Below the pieces are notes generated by a model. That model did no database searches and had not been told where the DNA came from. It worked only from the letters and a program-made list of their open reading frames with translations. This document shows positions 25,600 through 35,402 of a stretch of 64,000 nt of DNA, piece by piece. Each line of letters starts with the position of its first letter. Within the stretch, counting starts at the first letter, position 1. Source of the DNA: VGBV01 sp963780395 (GTDB taxonomy: Bacteria; Actinomycetota; Thermoleophilia; Solirubrobacterales; 70-9); assembly GCA_963780395.1 (NCBI GenBank), contig CAWABY010000006.1, forward strand, positions 106,881 to 170,880, written 5' to 3'. Position numbers and translations under genes: made by a program.

Positions 25600-25675
25600 A
25601 CGTCGAAATCGGGCGACCCGCTCGTCGTCATCTTGAAGACGGCAACCGCGCCGCCGGATACGAGGAGGTCTAACG

Positions 25676-26437
25676 ATGTTGCTTGAGAACAAGAACGCGA
25701 TCATCTACGGGGGCGCTGGCTCCATCGGCGCCGCAGTCGCGCGCGCCTTCGGCCGCGAGGGAGCGAATCTCTTCCTAGTCGGCCGGACGATCGAGACGCT
25801 CGACGCGGTCGCCGAGGAGATCCGCGCCGGAGGTGGCAGCGCCGAGAGCGCGGTCGTCGACGCCCTCGACGAGGCGCAGGTCGACGAGCACGCGGACGCG
25901 ATCGCGAAGGACGGCGGGCTCGATATCTCCATGAACGTGATCACCCACCCGCACACCCACGGTACGCCGCTTTGGGAGATGGACGCCGACGACTACATGG
26001 CCCCGGTCGAGGTGGCGGCGCGGACGACCTTCATCACCGCGCGCGCGGCGGTGCGCCGGATGATCCCGCGCAAGTCGGGGGTGATCCTCGCCTTCGGCGG
26101 ACCCGGCGATCGCAGCGGGCCCGAGCGCGACTACTACCTGGGCGGCACCCAGGTCGCCTTCGACGCGATCGAGACCTTCCGCCGCCAGCTCTCGATCGAG
26201 GCCGGCCCGCATGGGGTCCGCTTCGTGACGCTGTCCAGTGGCGGAGTCACCGATTCGCTGCCGGGGGACTTCGAAGGCCGCCAGGAGATCGTCGACCTGA
26301 TCGAGGGCCAGTCCCTGCTTGGCCGGGCCGCAACGCTGGATGAGGTCGGCAGGGCCGCCGCCTTCGCAGCCTCCGACCACGCGCGGAGCATGACCGCGGC
26401 GACGCTGAACGTCAGCGCCGGAGCCCTGATCGACTAG
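25676..26437 (+). CDS. Short-chain dehydrogenase/reductase family protein lacking the YxxxK motif
   Basis: A GAGGAGGT ribosome-binding site precedes ATG 25676. The 253-residue protein has the Rossmann glycine motif IIYGGAGSIGAAVARAF (about 9-25), VVDALD, and a typical C-terminal LNVSAGALID. At the position of the catalytic Tyr-xxx-Lys it reads ERDYYLGGTQVAFDAIE, so the lysine is absent, and the usual NNAG is replaced by MNVITHP. The fold and cofactor site are convincing, but normal SDR oxidoreduction is doubtful. It may be a binding or atypical enzyme. Confidence 0.85.
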   Translation: MLLENKNAIIYGGAGSIGAAVARAFGREGANLFLVGRTIETLDAVAEEIRAGGGSAESAVVDALDEAQVDEHADAIAKDGGLDISMNVITHPHTHGTPLWEMDADDYMAPVEVAARTTFITARAAVRRMIPRKSGVILAFGGPGDRSGPERDYYLGGTQVAFDAIETFRRQLSIEAGPHGVRFVTLSSGGVTDSLPGDFEGRQEIVDLIEGQSLLGRAATLDEVGRAAAFAASDHARSMTAATLNVSAGALID

Positions 26438-27583
26438 CTAGCAACCAAGCTGGCGGGCGATCACCATCTGCTGGACCTCGTCGGTGCCCTCGCCGATCGT
26501 GAGGATCTTGGCGTCGCGGTAGAAGCGGCAGACCGGGTACTCCTCGATGTAGCCGTAGCCACCGTGGATCTGGACGGCCTCCTCGGTGGCGCGCACGGCG
26601 AGGCGGCCCGTGATCAGCTTGGCCTGGGCGGCGGTCAGCGTGAAGGGGTCGCCGCGGTCCTTCTCGATCGCGGCGCGGTAGACCAGCAGGCGGCTGGCCT
26701 CGATCTGGGCCGAGAGGTCGGCGATCTTCGCCTGGATCGCCTGGAACTTCGAGATCGGCTGCCCGAAGGCGCGGCGCTCCTTGGCGTATGAGATCGCCTC
26801 GTCCAGCGCGCCCTGCGCCAGCCCTACGCCCATCGCGGCGACGCCGATGCGGCCGCCGTCGAGGATCTGCATGAACTGCTTGAAGCCGTCGCCGCGGCGG
26901 CCGAGCAGGTTGGACTCGGGGACGCGGCAGTCGGTGAACGTGAGCGGGCGGGTGTCGGACGCGTTCCAGCCCATCTTGCGGTAGGGCTCGCCGGCCTCAT
27001 ACCCGGGCGTGCCGTTGGGAACGATCAGGTTGGAGATCTCCTTGGCGCCATCGCTGCCGCCGGTGACCGCGGTGATCGTGACGCAGCCGGAGATGTCGGT
27101 GCCGGAGTTGGTGATGAACTGCTTGGCGCCGTTCACCACCCACTCGCCGCCGTCGAGCTTGGCGGTGGTCTTGGTGTTCCCCGCGTCCGAGCCCGCCTCG
27201 GGCTCGGTCAGGCCGAAGGCGGCGAGCTTCTCGCCGGCGACGAGCTGGGGCATCCAGTCGTCCTTCTGCTCGTCCGTGCCCCAGAGGTGGATCGGCATCG
27301 TGCCGAGCGAGGTGTGGGCCGCCATCGTGATCGCGACCGACGAGTCGATCCGGGTCAGCTCCTCGACCGCGAGCGCGTAGCTGAGCGTGTCGGCGCCGCC
27401 GCCGCCGTACTGCTCCGGAAAGGGGATGCCCATCAGGCCCAGCTCGCCCATCTTCGCCACCAGCTCGTACGGGAAGGCCTTGGTGCGGTCGAGCTCCTCG
27501 GCCACCGGCGCGACCTCGTTGCGGGCGAAGTCGCGCACGGTGTCGCGCAGCAGCCTCTGCTCGTCGCTGAGCTGGAAGTCCAT
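26438..27583 (-). CDS. Acyl-CoA dehydrogenase
   Basis: The start is set at ATG 27583 (MDFQLSDEQRLLRDTVRDFARNEVAP), the normal N-terminus; the longer frame upstream is not family-like. The 381-residue protein shows AFGLTEPEAGSDAGNTKTTA and NGAKQFITNSG (FAD and substrate binding), RRAFGQPISKFQAIQ and VQIHGGYGYIEEYPVCRFYRDAKILTIGEGTDEVQ. The Glu in the YIEEYP block matches the catalytic base of short/medium-chain enzymes. It performs the first oxidation step of beta-oxidation, passing electrons to ETF, which is encoded near 35.5 kb. Confidence 0.95.
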   Translation of the reverse strand: MDFQLSDEQRLLRDTVRDFARNEVAPVAEELDRTKAFPYELVAKMGELGLMGIPFPEQYGGGGADTLSYALAVEELTRIDSSVAITMAAHTSLGTMPIHLWGTDEQKDDWMPQLVAGEKLAAFGLTEPEAGSDAGNTKTTAKLDGGEWVVNGAKQFITNSGTDISGCVTITAVTGGSDGAKEISNLIVPNGTPGYEAGEPYRKMGWNASDTRPLTFTDCRVPESNLLGRRGDGFKQFMQILDGGRIGVAAMGVGLAQGALDEAISYAKERRAFGQPISKFQAIQAKIADLSAQIEASRLLVYRAAIEKDRGDPFTLTAAQAKLITGRLAVRATEEAVQIHGGYGYIEEYPVCRFYRDAKILTIGEGTDEVQQMVIARQLGC

Positions 27584-27626
27584 GCCGGCGGCAGTGAAGC
27601 AGACCCGCGAGGGGTCGGGTAGTGGA

Positions 27627-27632
27627 TAGCTT
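27627..27632 (+). promoter_or_regulatory. -10 element of leaderless SnoaL-like gene
   Basis: TAGCTT is six bases before GTG 27639, within the 55 bases separating it from the divergent acyl-CoA dehydrogenase gene. Confidence 0.4.
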
Positions 27633-27638
27633 TGGGCT

Positions 27639-28031
27639 GTGCCCGAAGGCGACAGGGAAGTCGTGTTGGCGTCATACGCCGCGGTCAACCGCGGTGACAT
27701 CGCATCCGGGATGGAGGCGCTGGCGGAGGACGCCGAGTGGCACGAGAGCGGCGTGCTGCCCGAGCCCGACATCCACATCGGCCGCGACGCGATCGCGGCC
27801 TTCCTCGAGGAGTTCCTGGCGCAGTGGGAGAGCTTCGAGCAGGAGATAGTCGAGACGCGCGAGGCCGGCGACAAGGTCGCCGTCTTCATCCGCCTGACCG
27901 CAACGGGACGCGGCTCGAGCGCCGAAGTCGACGCGCAGTACGCGCACGTGTGGACGATGCGGGAGGGCCTCGGGGCCCGCGTCGATGCCTACTACGACCG
28001 GGACAGGGCCCTGGCCGCGATCGAGCCGTAG
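27639..28031 (+). CDS. SnoaL-like (NTF2 fold) protein
   Basis: The 130-residue protein has the single-domain SnoaL/ketosteroid-isomerase-like pattern: a helix with YAAVNRGDIASGMEALAEDAEWHES, then GRDAIAAFLEEFLAQWESFEQEI, then a beta sheet with VAVFIRLTATGRGSSAEVDAQYAHVWTM. Members bind small molecules or act as isomerases or cyclases, and no catalytic set can be assigned. Its 3' end overlaps the convergent membrane-protein gene by 40 bases. Two related small genes occur at 45887 and 48170. Confidence 0.82.
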   Translation: MPEGDREVVLASYAAVNRGDIASGMEALAEDAEWHESGVLPEPDIHIGRDAIAAFLEEFLAQWESFEQEIVETREAGDKVAVFIRLTATGRGSSAEVDAQYAHVWTMREGLGARVDAYYDRDRALAAIEP

Positions 28032-28783
28032 ATGCCGGTGGCGAGAATCGCCGCGAGGAACGCGAGGTAGAGAGCGTTGGCGAGCCGGTCGCCCCCGAGG
28101 TCCGGCTCGTGCAGGGCCACCGCCAGCAGCTGAAGCGCTCCAAGCGCCGTGTACGCGATCGCGCTGCCGGAGAACAGCACCAAGCGGTTCTCCCGGGCCA
28201 CCATCAGCCCCACCAGCGCAACCCCGAGCGTGAACGCCCCGAGGGCGCGGGAGACCAGCGGCGTCAGCGTCCAGGGCCAGAGGTCGATCGCGGTGTCGGG
28301 CGCCAACAGCATCACGGCGGCCGCGGCGAGCATCACGACGGCCTCCGCAGCGATGGCCGCGCGCAGGCCCGCCGGCAGCGGCCGGCCGGCTTCGGCGCCC
28401 GGTCCCGCTCGGCGCTCGAGGAAGATCCCGTAGGCCAGCAGGGGTGGCGCCGCGATGTAGGCGCAGAGCCAGAAGACCCCGAAGAGGCCGTCGAGGTCGA
28501 AGCGGTCGAGGTGGACGAGGGTGACCGCGAGCAGCACGACGGCGATCACCAGCACCGGGTAGGCGATGGGCCGGACCCCGGCCCAGCTCCTCGCCCGCGC
28601 GCCTGCCAGCAGCAGCGCGAAGGCGGACCAGTAGAACGCGCCGAGCGCCGCGGCCGAGAGCGGCGGCTGAATCGTCCACGAGAACCACTCGTCCGTGTCG
28701 GAGGCTCCGAGGAAGAGCAGGAATCCTGCGATCAGCGCGAGCCCCGCAAAGCCGTAGAGGGTGGTGCGGAGCACGGGGTTCAC
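27992..28783 (-). CDS. Multi-pass membrane protein, unknown
   Basis: Starting at GTG 28783 (NPVLRTTLYGFAGLALIAGFLLFLG), the 263-residue product has about eight hydrophobic helices and short loops, with few charged residues except EXERRAGPGAEAGR between helices 4 and 5. No transporter or enzyme motif is visible. TAGGAT is eight bases before the GTG, with a TGGACG -35-like element 17 bases further up, so a leaderless transcript is likely. It is divergent from a small soluble gene with only 24 bases between start codons. Confidence 0.7.
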   Translation of the reverse strand: MNPVLRTTLYGFAGLALIAGFLLFLGASDTDEWFSWTIQPPLSAAALGAFYWSAFALLLAGARARSWAGVRPIAYPVLVIAVVLLAVTLVHLDRFDLDGLFGVFWLCAYIAAPPLLAYGIFLERRAGPGAEAGRPLPAGLRAAIAAEAVVMLAAAAVMLLAPDTAIDLWPWTLTPLVSRALGAFTLGVALVGLMVARENRLVLFSGSAIAYTALGALQLLAVALHEPDLGGDRLANALYLAFLAAILATGIYGSIAARALSRS

Positions 28784-28791
28784 GCCCTCGC

Positions 28792-28801
28792 ATCCTACGA
28801 T
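28792..28801. promoter_or_regulatory. Overlapping divergent -10 elements
   Basis: Within ATCCTACGAT the minus strand reads TAGGAT (28797-28792), eight bases from GTG 28783. The plus strand reads TACGAT (28796-28801), six bases from ATG 28808. The two -10 elements share two base pairs, so polymerase probably cannot occupy both at once. Confidence 0.5.
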
Positions 28802-28807
28802 CGCAAG

Positions 28808-29242
28808 ATGCCCCCGTCCAACGGACGCAGCGATGCCCCCCGCGTGCGGCTCGGCCGCATGGTCGAGGACGGCATTGCCCCGAGCATCCTGGGGCTGATC
28901 GAGCGCGGGATCGTGCGCGAGCCCGAGCTGGCCGCGCGGATGCGCGGGCGCGTCGTCTTCCGCTTTCGGGACGACTTCTCGCCGCTGCGCATCAGCTTTC
29001 GTTCCCGCACGGTCGTGATCGAGGACGGCGACCTGCGCAGGCCCGACCTGGTCATCGCCGGGCGATTGCCGGACATCGTCCACTTCGCCACGGTGCCGAT
29101 GCTGGGCGGGCGCCTGCGCGGCGTCCCGGACCCGCGGGCGGCACGCGGGCGCGCTGCCCTCGCCCGGCTGGCCAGCGGCCGCGTCCACGTCGAGGGCGAC
29201 AGGGCGCTCGCCCGGCGCGTGTTCCGCCTGCTCGCGCTCTAG
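28808..29242 (+). CDS. Small protein with SCP2-like features
   Basis: The 144-residue soluble protein has the pattern VVFRFRDDFSPLRISFRSRTVVIEDGDLRRPDLVIAG followed by GRVHVEGDRALARRVFRLLAL. The second block resembles the closing part of sterol-carrier-protein-2-like domains (lipid-binding). The assignment is tentative. Its last four bases overlap the convergent leucyl aminopeptidase gene. It shares a compact divergent promoter with the membrane protein upstream. Confidence 0.6.
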   Translation: MPPSNGRSDAPRVRLGRMVEDGIAPSILGLIERGIVREPELAARMRGRVVFRFRDDFSPLRISFRSRTVVIEDGDLRRPDLVIAGRLPDIVHFATVPMLGGRLRGVPDPRAARGRAALARLASGRVHVEGDRALARRVFRLLAL

Positions 29243-30681
29243 CCCGACTGGTCGCGGACGAGCTCGACCAGCAGCCGCACGCCGTAGCCCGTCGGGCCCT
29301 TGCCGGCGTACTCGCGGCCCACGTCCCAGGCGGTGCCAGCGATGTCCAGGTGCACCCAGGGACGCTCGTCGACGAACTCCTCCAGGAACGAGGCGGCGTA
29401 AATCGTGCCCGCCTTGCGCTTCTCGGAGGCGTTGGTGAGGTCGGCTGCTGTGCCCTTGGTCAGCTCCTTGTACTCGGCGTGCAGAGGCAGCCGCCAGGCG
29501 AGCTCGCCGGTGCGCTCGGCGGCCTCGGTCACCTGGGCCGCGAGGGCGTCGTCGTTTGAGACGAGCGCGGCATAGGTGGAGCCGAGCGCGACCAGCACCG
29601 CGCCGGTCAGCGTCGCCAGGTCCACCAGCCGCTCGGCGCCGCCCTCGACCGCGAAGGCGAGCGCGTCGGCCAGGATCAGGCGGCCCTCGGCGTCGGTGTT
29701 GTTGACCTCGACGGTCTTGCCGTTGAGCTGGGTGATGATGTCGCCGGGCTTGGTCGCGTGCCCGCTCGGCATGTTCTCGGTGGCCGGCACCACCGCCAGC
29801 AGGTTGGCCGGGGTCCCCAGCTCGGCGATCGCGGCGACCGCCTCGATCACGGCGGCCCCACCCGACATGTCCATCTTCATCTCGTGCATAGCGGCCGAGG
29901 GCTTGATCGAGATCCCGCCCGAGTCGAAGGTCACCGCCTTGCCGACCAGCGCCAGCAGCGGGCCCTCTCCCTCGATCCGCATCGAGATCAGCTTCGGAGG
30001 CTGGTCGCTCCCAGCCGAGACCGCCTGCAGGCCGCCCATGCCGCGCTCCACCATCTCGTCGCGATCCATCACCTCGACGCTGACCGCATCGTGGGTGGCG
30101 GCGATCTCCAGCGCCCGCTCGGCGAGGTAGGTGGGGGTGGCGACGTTGGAGGGCAGGTCCTGCAGCTCCCGGGCGCGGTTGGCCGCCTCGGCGGTGACGC
30201 GGGCGACCTCGGCGCGCTCGGCCAGCTTCGGGTCGCCCACCAGTGTCAACTCCTCGATCTCGGGTGGCGAGGCCTGGTCGCCCTCCTCCTCGGAGTCGGC
30301 GTCGGACTTGAAGCGGTCGAATCGGTAGCAGGCCAACACCGCGCCCTCCACCAGCGCGGCCGCGAGTTCGTCGTCAGCGCCATCCGGCAGCGCGATCGCG
30401 AGCGAGCCCGCCCGCAGCGCAGACGCCTGCTTGGCCGCGATCGCCGCCGCCACTCGCGCGCGCTCCGGGTCGAGTTCCTCGCGCGGACCGAGCCCGACCA
30501 CGAGCACTCGCTTCGGGCTCTCGGGATGGATCAGGGCCGACTTGCGGTAGGCGTCGCGAGCGTCCTCGGCGCCCCTGGCCTCGCGCAGCTCCTTCGGCAG
30601 CTGCTCGCCCTTGAACAGCAGCACCGCGGTCAGCTCGGAGTCGACCTCGGCCAGCGGCTTGTCGGATACCTCGACCTGCAC
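29239..30681 (-). CDS. pepA: Leucyl aminopeptidase (M17)
   Basis: The 480-residue protein has the M17 N-terminal macro-like domain (about 1-165) and a complete catalytic domain: VGKAVTFDSGGISIKPSAAMHEMKMDMSGGAAV with metal and lysine ligands, and NTDAEGRL (about 327-334) with the catalytic Arg and carboxylates. It removes N-terminal residues from peptides in the cytoplasm using two divalent metals. The GTG start has TATGCT nine bases upstream on the minus strand. It is divergent from the thiolase gene. Confidence 0.95.
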   Translation of the reverse strand: MQVEVSDKPLAEVDSELTAVLLFKGEQLPKELREARGAEDARDAYRKSALIHPESPKRVLVVGLGPREELDPERARVAAAIAAKQASALRAGSLAIALPDGADDELAAALVEGAVLACYRFDRFKSDADSEEEGDQASPPEIEELTLVGDPKLAERAEVARVTAEAANRARELQDLPSNVATPTYLAERALEIAATHDAVSVEVMDRDEMVERGMGGLQAVSAGSDQPPKLISMRIEGEGPLLALVGKAVTFDSGGISIKPSAAMHEMKMDMSGGAAVIEAVAAIAELGTPANLLAVVPATENMPSGHATKPGDIITQLNGKTVEVNNTDAEGRLILADALAFAVEGGAERLVDLATLTGAVLVALGSTYAALVSNDDALAAQVTEAAERTGELAWRLPLHAEYKELTKGTAADLTNASEKRKAGTIYAASFLEEFVDERPWVHLDIAGTAWDVGREYAGKGPTGYGVRLLVELVRDQSG

Positions 30682-30793
30682 GGGCGTCGGAGCATACGCG
30701 CGCCGGCGATTCGCACCCGGCTATCTTTTCCGGCCCCAGCTTCAAGCACCCGATACCAACGCGCGCGGACGCGCAACGAGACGAAAGGCGCAG

Positions 30794-31978
30794 ATGTCGA
30801 AGACGGTGATCCTCTCCACGGCCCGGACCCCGTTCGGGAAGATGGGCGGCGGCCTCGCTCCCCTGGACGCGACCGAGCTGGGCGGCACCGCGATCGCCGA
30901 GGCCCTGGATCGGGCCGAGGTCGCGCCCGACCAGGTCGAGAGCGTCGTCTACGGCCAGGTGCTGCAGGCCGGCCAGGGACAGATCCCATCGCGCCAGGCT
31001 CAGATCAACGCCGGCATCCCCAAGGAGGTGCCGTCGGAGACCGTGAACAAGGTGTGCGCCTCGGGAATGCGCACGATCGGGCTCGCCGACCAGGCGGTCC
31101 GCGCCGGCGACCTCAACGTCGGGGTCACGGGCGGCATGGAGTCGATGAGCCAGGCCCCGCACCTGCTGCCGGGCGCCCGCTTCGGCTACCGCATGGGCAA
31201 CGTCGAGGCGGTCGACTCGATGGTCCACGACGGCCTCACCAACCCGTTCACCGACAAGCAGATGATCAACGAGGCGAGCGAGGTCTCGAACGAGCTCGAG
31301 ATCACCCGCCCCGACATGGACCGCTTCGCGGAGCGCTCCCACCAGCGCGCGCAGAAGGCGACCGACGAGGGCCTGCTGGCCGAGGAGATCGTCAGCGTCA
31401 CGGTCAAGGGCCGCAAGGGCGACACCGTGGTCGAGGTCGACGAGGCGATCCGGCCGGACACGACCGTCGAGACGCTCTCCAAGCTGAAGGCAGTGGGCGG
31501 GGACGACGCCACCCACACCGCCGGAAACGCCCCGGGCGTCAACGACGGCGCCGCCGCCGTGGTCGTCGCCTCGGAGGAGTGGGCCAAGGAGAACGGCAAG
31601 CAGCCGATCGCGACCGTGCTCAGCTACGGCCAGGTCGCCGACGACTTCCCCTACCTGGCGAAGACGCCTGCGCTCGCGGCCAAGCAGGCGCTGGAGAAGA
31701 TCGGCAAGTCGCCTGAGGACGTCGACCTCTGGGAGATCAACGAGGCCTTCGCCTCGGTGGCGCTGAACTCGGTGCGGATGCTGGGCGTCGACGAGGAGAA
31801 GGTCAACGTCAACGGCGGCGCGATCGCGCTCGGCCATCCGATCGGCGCCTCGGGCGCCCGCATTGTCGGCGCCCTGATCCACGAACTGCAGCGGCGCGGC
31901 GGCGGCCTCGGCGTCGCGGCCATCTGCTCGGGCGGGGGCCAGGGCGACGCGATCGTGCTCGAGGTCAACGGCTCCTAA
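30794..31978 (+). CDS. Acetyl-CoA acetyltransferase (thiolase)
   Basis: The 394-residue protein starts TVILSTARTPFGKMGGGLAPLDATELGG. The nucleophile Cys lies in VNKVCASGMRTI (about residue 89), the His in GGAIALGHPIGASGARI, and the second Cys in AICSGGGQGDA near the C-terminus; INEAFA is also present. This is a complete thiolase II set, catalysing acetoacetyl-CoA formation or thiolysis. The AAAGG-type ribosome-binding site is just upstream. A HAD phosphatase follows 10 bases downstream. Confidence 0.95.
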   Translation: MSKTVILSTARTPFGKMGGGLAPLDATELGGTAIAEALDRAEVAPDQVESVVYGQVLQAGQGQIPSRQAQINAGIPKEVPSETVNKVCASGMRTIGLADQAVRAGDLNVGVTGGMESMSQAPHLLPGARFGYRMGNVEAVDSMVHDGLTNPFTDKQMINEASEVSNELEITRPDMDRFAERSHQRAQKATDEGLLAEEIVSVTVKGRKGDTVVEVDEAIRPDTTVETLSKLKAVGGDDATHTAGNAPGVNDGAAAVVVASEEWAKENGKQPIATVLSYGQVADDFPYLAKTPALAAKQALEKIGKSPEDVDLWEINEAFASVALNSVRMLGVDEEKVNVNGGAIALGHPIGASGARIVGALIHELQRRGGGLGVAAICSGGGQGDAIVLEVNGS

Positions 31979-31988
31979 CGAGCCCGGC

Positions 31989-32810
31989 ATGGTCAAACCG
32001 GAGGCCGACGTTCGGGATCAACCCGGGGTGAGCAAACGCGGGGCGGCCTTTTTCGACCTCGACAAGACCCTGATGGCGGGGTCCAGCGGCATGGTCTTCG
32101 CCCGCGTCGCCAGCTCGCACGGGCTCGTCTCGCGTCGGCAGATCGCGATCTGGGGGCGCGACCACATCCGCTACCGGCTGCGCGGATCGACCGACGAGGA
32201 GACCTCGGAGCTGCTGCGGGTGGCCAAGGAGACCTTCAGGGGCGTGCTCGAGCGCGACATCGTCCGGCTCGGGCCCCAGGTGCTGGCGGGGATCCTGCCG
32301 CGGATCTATCCCGAGATGCTCGAGGAGGTGCATCGCCACCAGGACGAGGGACGCGCGACGTTCATCGTCAGCGCCGCCGGCAACGAGATGGTGGCCCAGC
32401 TCGCCGGCGTGCTCGGCATGGAGGGCGGCATCGGGACCAGCTACGAGGTCGGGCAGGACGGCCGCTACACGGGCAGGCTCAACGGGCCCTTCGTCTACGG
32501 CGAGGGCAAGGTCGAGGCGATGCAGCGCTTCGCCTCCGAGCACGGCATCGACATGGCCGAGTCCTACGCCTACTCGGACTCGGTCAGCGACCTGCCGATG
32601 CTGCGTTCGGTCGGCAACGCGGTCGTCGTCAACCCCGATCCGGAGCTGCTCGGGCTCGCGCGCCAGGAGAAGTGGCGGGTGCTCAAGTTCGAGCGCCTCG
32701 GCCGCCGCATGGCGATCGCGGCCGGCACCGCGCTGGCCGCGGCCGGGGGCACCCTGCTCGCCTCGCGCCGCCGCTCGCAGCCGAGCCGGCGGCTGTCGCG
32801 TCGCCGTTGA
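31989..32810 (+). CDS. HAD-IB family hydrolase (SerB/PSP-like phosphatase)
   Basis: The 273-residue protein carries motif I AAFFDLDKTLM (nucleophile and general-acid Asp), motif II with FIVSAAGNEM, and motif III/IV with GEGKVEAMQRF and AYSDSVSDLPML. A helical cap lies between, as in HAD-IB phosphatases acting on phosphoserine-like or lysophospholipid-like substrates. A weak hydrophobic stretch and a strongly basic tail (RRRSQPSRRLSRRR) at the C-terminus could touch membrane lipid. The substrate is unknown. Confidence 0.87.
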   Translation: MVKPEADVRDQPGVSKRGAAFFDLDKTLMAGSSGMVFARVASSHGLVSRRQIAIWGRDHIRYRLRGSTDEETSELLRVAKETFRGVLERDIVRLGPQVLAGILPRIYPEMLEEVHRHQDEGRATFIVSAAGNEMVAQLAGVLGMEGGIGTSYEVGQDGRYTGRLNGPFVYGEGKVEAMQRFASEHGIDMAESYAYSDSVSDLPMLRSVGNAVVVNPDPELLGLARQEKWRVLKFERLGRRMAIAAGTALAAAGGTLLASRRRSQPSRRLSRRR

Positions 32811-32859
32811 CTCGGCCCTAATCCGCGCAGCATCCATGCCCCGCCGCCAGGCGCGGCCC

Positions 32860-32865
32860 TAGAAT
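32860..32865 (+). promoter_or_regulatory. -10 element of leaderless mutase gene
   Basis: TAGAAT is six bases before ATG 32872, with no ribosome-binding site between, suggesting the mutase large subunit has its own leaderless promoter although it follows the HAD gene closely. Confidence 0.5.
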
Positions 32866-32871
32866 CGCCGC

Positions 32872-34530
<1,659 letters not shown>

Positions 34531-34537
34531 GCTTCAG

Positions 34538-34768
34538 CTACGCCGCGCGCTGTTTGGACTCGACGATCAGGACCACGTCGCCGACCGGCGTCAGGTCAGA
34601 CCCGGCGGCGAACATGCGCCCAGCGTGCCGGCGGCTGGCCTCGGAGCGGGCCAGCTCGCAGGCCGCCTCGCGGTCGAGGCCGGCGGCGATCAGGCGCTCG
34701 GCGTGGGTGGGGTCTCTGTAGAGAACGTCGTACAAGGCTGCCTCCTGGCTTTCCCGTGTCCAGAACAC
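34538..34768 (-). CDS. Small protein encoded between the mutase subunits, opposite strand
   Basis: The preferred start is GTG 34768, six bases after a GCAGGAGC ribosome-binding region on the minus strand. The 76-residue product (VFWTRESQEAALYDVLYRDPTHAERLIAAGLDREAACELARSEASRR...) is helical in its first two thirds and ends in a short beta-like stretch. It has no membrane helix and no family I recognise. The frame has reasonable codon bias and fills the space between the two mutase genes. It may be a regulator or may be spurious. Confidence 0.45.
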   Translation of the reverse strand: MFWTRESQEAALYDVLYRDPTHAERLIAAGLDREAACELARSEASRRHAGRMFAAGSDLTPVGDVVLIVESKQRAA

Positions 34769-34879
34769 ATGTTGCTCCTGCGAGTACCTTCGGCCAACCG
34801 TAGAAACCTCCTGGTTCAAATACGGTTAACCACTCAGTCGTTCCGATCCGAACTATCCCGGCATCACCGGACGCGTAAA

Positions 34880-34896
34880 GCGGACCGCAGGTCCGC
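34880..34896. other. Hairpin upstream of the cobalamin-binding subunit gene
   Basis: GCGGACC (34880-34886), loop GCA, GGTCCGC (34890-34896) forms a perfect seven-base stem 35 bases before the start at 34931. The perfect palindrome GGTTAACC lies at 34824-34831. I see no B12-box sequence, so this is not a recognisable cobalamin riboswitch. It could be an attenuator or operator. Confidence 0.4.
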
Positions 34897-34930
34897 GAAG
34901 CTAGCGATACGTCGGAGGAGATGCCAGTGT

Positions 34931-35344
34931 GTGTCGATGCCCGCCGCCCAGACTCAGAAGAAGATCCGCATCGTGGTCGCAAAGCCCGGCCTCGACGGCC
35001 ACGACCGCGGCGCGAAGATCATCGCCCGGGCGCTGCGCGACGCGGGCATGGAGGTGATCTACACGGGGCTGCACCAAACCCCCGAGCAGATCGCCGAGAC
35101 GGTGATCCAGGAGGACGCCGACGCGGTCGGCCTCTCGATCCTCTCAGGCGCCCACATGACGCTTGTGCCCCGGGTTGTGGAGCTGCTGAAGGACCAGGGC
35201 GCCGAGGACGTGATCGTCACGGTCGGGGGGACGATCCCGGCCGACGACATCCCCGAGCTGAAGAAGCTCGGCATCGCTGAGGTCTTCACCCCCGGCGCCC
35301 CCACCGACGAGATCGTCGACTTCGTTCGCGGTGCGGTTCGCTAG
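34931..35344 (+). CDS. Methylmalonyl-CoA mutase, small (cobalamin-binding) subunit
   Basis: GTG 34931 is preferred because GGAGGAG lies ten bases upstream; ATG 34937 is the alternative. The product of about 136 residues is a complete B12-binding domain: RIVVAKPGLDGHDRGAKIIARALRDAGMEVIY with the lower-axial His in DGHDRG, GLSILSGAHMTLVPRVVELL, and TVGGTIPADDIPELKKLGIAEVFTPGA. It pairs with the catalytic subunit encoded upstream and with the MeaB GTPase. The split large/small arrangement is common in archaea and some actinobacteria. Confidence 0.93.
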   Translation: MSMPAAQTQKKIRIVVAKPGLDGHDRGAKIIARALRDAGMEVIYTGLHQTPEQIAETVIQEDADAVGLSILSGAHMTLVPRVVELLKDQGAEDVIVTVGGTIPADDIPELKKLGIAEVFTPGAPTDEIVDFVRGAVR

Positions 35345-35402
35345 GCGCTTTCCAACCGCGTCCATCAACCTGCGCGGCCGGCCGGGGCGGTCGCTACCTT
35401 GA

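Noticed and set aside
34820..34936. Possible cobalamin riboswitch before the B12-binding subunit
   Set aside because: No B12-box-like sequence or long structured leader is present; only one short hairpin and one palindrome can be seen.
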